64,000 nucleotides of DNA from positions 2,308,501 to 2,372,500 of the forward strand of contig NZ_CP036422.1 in assembly GCF_009388985.1 (NCBI RefSeq), read 5' to 3'. Each line of letters opens with the position of its first letter. The first letter of the stretch is position 1. Of the stretch, positions 60,155 through 64,000 are shown in pieces. The notes under the pieces are model-generated. The model was not told the DNA's origin. It saw only the letters and a list, made by a program, of their open reading frames with translations, and ran no database searches. This stretch comes from Halioglobus maricola (GTDB lineage: Bacteria; Pseudomonadota; Gammaproteobacteria; Pseudomonadales; Halieaceae). The position numbers were made by a program, and so were the translations under genes.

Positions 60155-61105
60155 TTACTTACGTAGCTTAACTAAAGCTTCTTCTAGGTCGTTATCGAGC
60201 TCTGCCAGCAGGTCCATACGCCCTACTTCGGGCAGCTTGAAGCGCAGTTGATGGGCGTGCAGGAACAGGCGCTTGAGACCGAGCTCTCGACAGAGAGCCT
60301 CGCCCTTCTCCGACCCGTATTTGGCGTCACCCAACAATGGAAAACCAGCGTGTAGCGCATGCACGCGAATCTGGTGGGTTCGCCCTGTGACGGGCTTGGC
60401 CTGTACCAGCGTGGCGCGTTCAAAGCGCTCTACCACGCTGAACTCGGTAATAGAGGGCTTGCCGTCTTTGGAGACCCGCACCATACGCTCACCGGACTTG
60501 AGCGTATTCTTCTCCAGCGGCGCCTCTATCCGCTTCAGGCTTCGTGGCCATTGGCCCGGCACGAGCGCGAGATAGCGTTTGTCGACCCGGTCTTCGCGCA
60601 GCTGCCGATGTAGCTCACGCAACGTCGCCGGCTTTCTTGCCACCATGATCAGGCCGGAGGTATCCCTGTCCAGGCGATGCACCAACTCCAGATAGCGGTC
60701 ATCCGGGCGCGTCTGTCGCAGACACTCGATCATGCCAAAATTGAGGCCCGACCCACCGTGCACGGCCAGCCCGGACGGCTTGTTGACCACCAACAGTGTG
60801 CCGTCTTCATAGACGATACGCTCGCTGAGCTGCTCCGCCCAATATCGGGGAATAGTGGGCGGATCGCTTGGTGCCGGGGTACGCAGAGGCGGAATTCGCA
60901 CCTTATCGCCGGTGACGAGGCGATAATCGGGCTTCACCCTGCCCTTATTCACCCGGATCTCTCCCTTGCGCATCGCCTTGTACAGCCGCGTGCGCGGGAC
61001 CCCCTTCAACTCGCGATTAAGGAAGTTGTCCAGGCGCTGGCCGGAGAAGTCTTCGCCAACGGTGACAAACCGCACACTTGGCCTTGATTGTTCGCTATCT
61101 GACAT
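60155..61105 (-). CDS. rluC: 23S rRNA pseudouridine(955/2504/2580) synthase RluC
   Basis: RluC isomerises three uridines of 23S rRNA. I use the ATG at 61105 (316 residues, near the 319 of E. coli). The N-terminal S4 domain (QRLDNFLNRELKGVPRTRLYKAMRKGEIRVN) is followed by the catalytic motif HRLDRDTSG with Asp146. The upstream in-frame extension of about 76 codons lies over the rne leader and promoter and is not protein-like. Divergence from rne, with rne encoded across a long gap, is the standard gammaproteobacterial neighbourhood. Confidence 0.95.
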   Translation of the reverse strand: MSDSEQSRPSVRFVTVGEDFSGQRLDNFLNRELKGVPRTRLYKAMRKGEIRVNKGRVKPDYRLVTGDKVRIPPLRTPAPSDPPTIPRYWAEQLSERIVYEDGTLLVVNKPSGLAVHGGSGLNFGMIECLRQTRPDDRYLELVHRLDRDTSGLIMVARKPATLRELHRQLREDRVDKRYLALVPGQWPRSLKRIEAPLEKNTLKSGERMVRVSKDGKPSITEFSVVERFERATLVQAKPVTGRTHQIRVHALHAGFPLLGDAKYGSEKGEALCRELGLKRLFLHAHQLRFKLPEVGRMDLLAELDNDLEEALVKLRK

Positions 61106-61120
61106 AAGTTCCGGAATTCG

Positions 61121-61149
61121 TTTAATTTTCTCAGGATTGCTGCTATAGT
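61121..61149 (+). promoter_or_regulatory. candidate rne promoter
   Basis: TTTAAT (61121-61126), a 17-nt spacer and TATAGT (61144-61149). The -35 is poor but the -10 is good. It would start transcription near 61156, giving a leader of about 490 nt. Confidence 0.55.
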
Positions 61150-61642
61150 CCCGCGCTGTGATCGAACCCGCCCGTGAACATACCGGTGCCGGTGAGTAAC
61201 AACCCTGGCGAAGTTTGGGCCTGCCGACGAGAGAGCAAGGTACCGCCAGACAGATCACATGTAACGAGGATGTCGAGGCGAGGGCCACATCTGCGGCGTA
61301 TAAACGCCGCCAGCCCGGCGCCATCATCGACATAAAACGAAACCGAGCAGTAGTGACTGCCGGGACACCGAATCAGTTAACGAGATATTACAGCGTCGTC
61401 GCAAGCCCCAGGTGCTGCGACACTAACAAAAAGGCGGGATCAGTACCACAACATCCCACCGGCGCTGCAAGGCCCCGCCAGATCGGCGGAGCCCCTGGAA
61501 CCTGGATGCCGGGAGTGGCATTCACGCAATCAGGGCCCTAGCCCTGCTTACCTACAGCCTCTCCCCAAAAGGCCTGAAAAGCCTGCTCTGGAACTGTATT
61601 CCCTGCCCCGCCAGGCCTGCTCACAAGGCTAATGGCACATCT
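61150..61642 (+). promoter_or_regulatory. long structured 5' leader of rne
   Basis: No gene is visible in this stretch on either strand. It is the untranslated leader of rne if the promoter at 61121-61149 is right. Its many short GC-rich inverted segments (for example ggcggcgt-type arms near 61291-61315) suggest folding. In E. coli the 361-nt rne leader lets RNase E cut its own mRNA; the same feedback is probable here, but the sequences cannot be matched by eye. Confidence 0.6.
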
Positions 61643-64000
61643 ATGAAGAAAATGCTTATCAATGCAACTCAACCTGAAGAGTTGCGCGTTGCGCTGGTCG
61701 ACGGCCAGCGTCTATACGACCTGGACATCGAGAACCGTACCCGAATCCAGAAAAAATCCAACATCTACAAGGGCAAAATTACCCGTGTAGAACCCTCGCT
61801 CGAAGCGGCGTTTGTCGACTTCGGCGCCGAGCGCCACGGCTTCCTGCCACTGAAGGAAATCGCCCGAGAATACTTCTACCGCAAGCCAGATGGCGACGGT
61901 CGAATGAAAATCAAGGACGTGGTCAAGGAAGGCACCGAGATCATCATCCAGGTGGATAAGGAAGAGCGCGGGAACAAGGGCGCTGCTCTCACCACGTTTA
62001 TCAGCCTCGCTGGCCGGTACATGGTACTCATGCCCAACAACTCCCGTGCTGGCGGCATCTCCCGCAGCATTGAAGGCGACGAGCGCAGCGAATTGCGCGA
62101 AAACATGTCTCACCTGGAAATCCCCAATGGCATGGGGGTGATTGTGCGCACCGCCGCTGTGGGCCGCTCCACCGAAGAACTGCAGTGGGATCTCAACTAC
62201 CTCCTGTCGCTGTGGGAAAAGATTGGCAACGCCAACGAAGAGGTAAAATCCCCCAACCTGCTGTTCCAGGAAAGTAACGTGATCATTCGCGCCGTGCGCG
62301 ACTACCTGCGCGATGACATCGACCAGGTGCTGATCGACTCCACGGATGCCTTCAAACAGGCTCAGGATTTTGTCGGCATGGTAATGCCTCAGTACAAAAG
62401 CCGCCTGCGCATGTACGAAGACAACATTCCGATGTTCAACCGCTTCCAGATCGAGAGCCAGATCGAGACCGCGTTCCAGCGCGAAGTACGCCTGCCCTCC
62501 GGCGGCTCCATTGTGATCGATCCAACCGAGGCTCTGGTCTCCATCGATATCAACTCCGCCCGTGCCACCAAGGGTAAGGACATCGAGGAAACTGCGCTCA
62601 AGACCAACCTGGAGGCCGCCGACGAAGTGGCCCGCCAGTTGCGACTGCGCGACATGGGTGGCCTGGTTGTCATCGATTTCATCGACATGATGGCATCCAA
62701 GAGCCAGCGCCAGGTTGAAAACCGCATGCGCGACGCTCTGGATATCGACCGTGCCCGGGTACAGGTCGGCCGTATCTCAAGGTTTGGCCTGCTAGAAATG
62801 TCACGCCAGCGCCTGCGTCCATCACTCGGCGAAACCAGCGGCAAAGTCTGCCCCCGTTGTAACGGTCAAGGCACTATCCGCGACACCAAATCACTTGCAC
62901 TCTCAATCCTGCGCTTGCTGGAAGAGGAAGCAATCAAGGAGCGCAGCGCTGAAGTCCGTGCCATCGTTCCAGTGGACGTGGCTGCCTACCTGCTCAACGA
63001 AAAGCGTGGCGCTCTCAACGATGTAGAGCGCGACACCAAAGTACGCGTACTCGTGGTACCCAACCCCAACCTGGAAACACCACACTTCGAAGTACAGCGC
63101 CTGCGTGACGACGAGGTAGAAGGCCACGAGATCAGCTACAAGATCGATATCGCTGAGCCCGATATGGACGCTATAACCGACAGCCACAAGGCTGCCATTC
63201 CTGTCCAGCAAGCCGCTGTCCAGGCGATAGCACCAACAGCGCCAGCGCCAGAAGCCGCTCCTCGTCAGGAGAAGCCGAAGCAGCAAAATCGCAACCGCGG
63301 TGGCAAGCAACAAGCCAAACCTGAGCCCAAGCCTAAAGCGGGTCTGTTCTCTCGTATCTGGTCCGCCATTGCCGGTGAACCAGAGGTTGAGGAAAAACCT
63401 GCCGAGAAGAAGCCTCAGGGTCGCCAGCAACGTCAGGGCGAGGGCGAGCAGAAATCCGGCGGCAACAACCGTAACCGCAATCGCAACCGCAACCGCAATC
63501 GCAACCGGAATGGCGAGCGCAGTGGTGACGGTCAGCAGCGCGGCGAGAACCGCAATCAACAGAACCGCGGCAACGAGCAGCGCGGCGAGCAAGAACGCCG
63601 CGATCCACAGCAACGTTCCGAGAGCGGCGAAGGCCAAAAGCGTCAGCGCAACGAAGAAGGTGGCAACAACCGCAACCGTAATCGCAACCGCCGTCGCAAC
63701 AACGACGACCGTCGCAAGCAGGATGTCGCCGCTGAAACGCCTGTTGAAAACCAGCAGGACACCGCCGCACAGAGCGAAGAACGCCGTGAAGACGCCCCAC
63801 GCAAGCGCCCGTCTGAGATGAAGCGTGGCGAGCCCCGCCGTCGTCGCAACCGCGGCCGTAAGCCTGAAGGAGAAGCTGCAACCGGAAATGTGGAAGCACT
63901 TGCCGCCAAGCCCAAGCCCGCGCCCGAGGCCAGGCCAGAAGCTGAGCAAGCGCCCGCACCCGTTGCGGCAGAACCCACGACGGAGGCCCCCGCCGTTGCT
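61643..64000 (+). CDS. rne: ribonuclease E (C-terminus cut by window edge)
   Basis: The reading frame from ATG 61643 is open for 786 codons to the window edge. The N-terminal catalytic half is complete: S1 domain (about 38-120), 5'-sensor and RNase-H-like parts, DNase-I-like catalytic domain with [18 protein letters not shown] and VVIDFIDMM, and the zinc link CPRCNG (Cys403/Cys406). The C-terminal half is low complexity, with an amphipathic [12 protein letters not shown] (567-578) like the membrane-targeting helix, then Asn-Arg and Gln-Arg-rich RNA-binding tracts. It nucleates the RNA degradosome at the inner membrane. The frame is unbroken; binding sites for PNPase would lie beyond the edge. 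Confidence 0.96.
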   Translation, partial: MKKMLINATQPEELRVALVDGQRLYDLDIENRTRIQKKSNIYKGKITRVEPSLEAAFVDFGAERHGFLPLKEIAREYFYRKPDGDGRMKIKDVVKEGTEIIIQVDKEERGNKGAALTTFISLAGRYMVLMPNNSRAGGISRSIEGDERSELRENMSHLEIPNGMGVIVRTAAVGRSTEELQWDLNYLLSLWEKIGNANEEVKSPNLLFQESNVIIRAVRDYLRDDIDQVLIDSTDAFKQAQDFVGMVMPQYKSRLRMYEDNIPMFNRFQIESQIETAFQREVRLPSGGSIVIDPTEALVSIDINSARATKGKDIEETALKTNLEAADEVARQLRLRDMGGLVVIDFIDMMASKSQRQVENRMRDALDIDRARVQVGRISRFGLLEMSRQRLRPSLGETSGKVCPRCNGQGTIRDTKSLALSILRLLEEEAIKERSAEVRAIVPVDVAAYLLNEKRGALNDVERDTKVRVLVVPNPNLETPHFEVQRLRDDEVEGHEISYKIDIAEPDMDAITDSHKAAIPVQQAAVQAIAPTAPAPEAAPRQEKPKQQNRNRGGKQQAKPEPKPKAGLFSRIWSAIAGEPEVEEKPAEKKPQGRQQRQGEGEQKSGGNNRNRNRNRNRNRNRNGERSGDGQQRGENRNQQNRGNEQRGEQERRDPQQRSESGEGQKRQRNEEGGNNRNRNRNRRRNNDDRRKQDVAAETPVENQQDTAAQSEERREDAPRKRPSEMKRGEPRRRRNRGRKPEGEAATGNVEALAAKPKPAPEARPEAEQAPAPVAAEPTTEAPAVA
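63467..63508 (+). repeat. hexanucleotide repeat coding (Asn-Arg)n in rne
   Basis: Seven tandem copies of a 6-nt unit (AAY-CGN) encode [14 protein letters not shown] within the arginine-rich RNA-binding region. A second, shorter Asn-Arg tract occurs around 63667-63700. Units vary at the third codon positions, so the tract is not a pure microsatellite, but it could still expand or contract in-frame. Confidence 0.85.

Noticed and set aside
61106..61333. Upstream extension of rluC
   Set aside because: It covers the predicted rne promoter and leader, and the S4 domain begins right after the ATG at 61105.
63467..63508. Short tandem repeats considered as a CRISPR array
   Set aside because: The unit is 6 nt without spacers, is in frame, and encodes the Asn-Arg tract of RNase E.
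62903..63949. Open frame of 348 codons on the minus strand, rich in Leu/Ala/Val like a membrane protein
   Set aside because: It is the reverse complement of the Arg/Asn/Gln-rich tail of rne; hydrophobic look is produced by the codon composition of that repeat region.

Overview
The window looks like chromosomal DNA of an aerobic, probably marine gammaproteobacterium. The gene order gltA / sdhCDAB-sucAB-lpdG-sucCD is the Pseudomonas-type arrangement. The ccmABCDEFGHI, zipA-ligA and rluC/rne neighbourhoods are also gammaproteobacterial. Two F420-type luciferase-like oxidoreductases and an additional ferredoxin-type 2-oxoacid oxidoreductase fit the OM60/NOR5 (Halieaceae/Cellvibrionales) kind of organism. 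That placement is inferred from gene content and style, not from a marker-gene tree. Nearly everything is dense, well-kept core genome. I see no insertion sequence, prophage or CRISPR array.

Layout, left to right. (1) 1-2840, minus strand: gpsA, sixA, an alpha/beta hydrolase and a truncated DUF4892-type gene, chained by overlapping stop/start codons. (2) 2886-16320: htpG with a heat-shock-type promoter, then the TCA block sdhCDAB-sucAB-lpdG-sucCD with a promoter upstream of sdhC, hairpins in two internal gaps and a strong terminator after sucD. (3) 16444-20298: gltA in the opposite direction with its own sigma70 promoter, a KAS III-like gene, hisC and tRNA-Glu(UUC). (4) 20355-30683: a complete phosphate-starvation locus on the minus strand (phoB-phoR-phoU2-GFA, pstS, pstC-pstA-pstB-phoU1, porin), with Pho-box sequences before phoB, pstS and the porin gene. 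(5) 30768-35454: a GltD-like iron-sulfur flavoprotein followed by a two-subunit 2-oxoacid:ferredoxin oxidoreductase. (6) 35665-42789: smc-zipA-ligA-lysozyme-like lipoprotein. (7) 42947-50707: ttcA followed by the full System I cytochrome c maturation operon ccmABCDEFGHI. The only plausible full-length start for ccmA is a CUG codon overlapping the ttcA stop.

(8) 50787-59449 is the accessory-looking part. It holds a luciferase-like oxidoreductase, a sulfatase, a TetR regulator, and a plus-strand run made of a rifampicin-phosphotransferase-like PEP-synthase-family protein, a CrtC/AttH-like (DUF7064-type) protein, a second luciferase-like oxidoreductase and an SRPBCC protein. Two near-perfect 18-bp palindromes in tandem lie between the TetR gene and the phosphotransferase-like gene. 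This is the best candidate for an undescribed pathway; its substrate cannot be read from sequence. (9) 59498-64000: a HAD phosphatase and rluC diverge from rne, which has a leader of about 490 nt and runs off the window.

Functionally, the window joins central carbon oxidation (two alternative 2-oxoacid decarboxylating systems plus citrate synthase), respiration support (succinate dehydrogenase, cytochrome c maturation), phosphate sensing and uptake across both membranes, and RNA/DNA housekeeping, next to one regulated enzyme cluster of unknown purpose.
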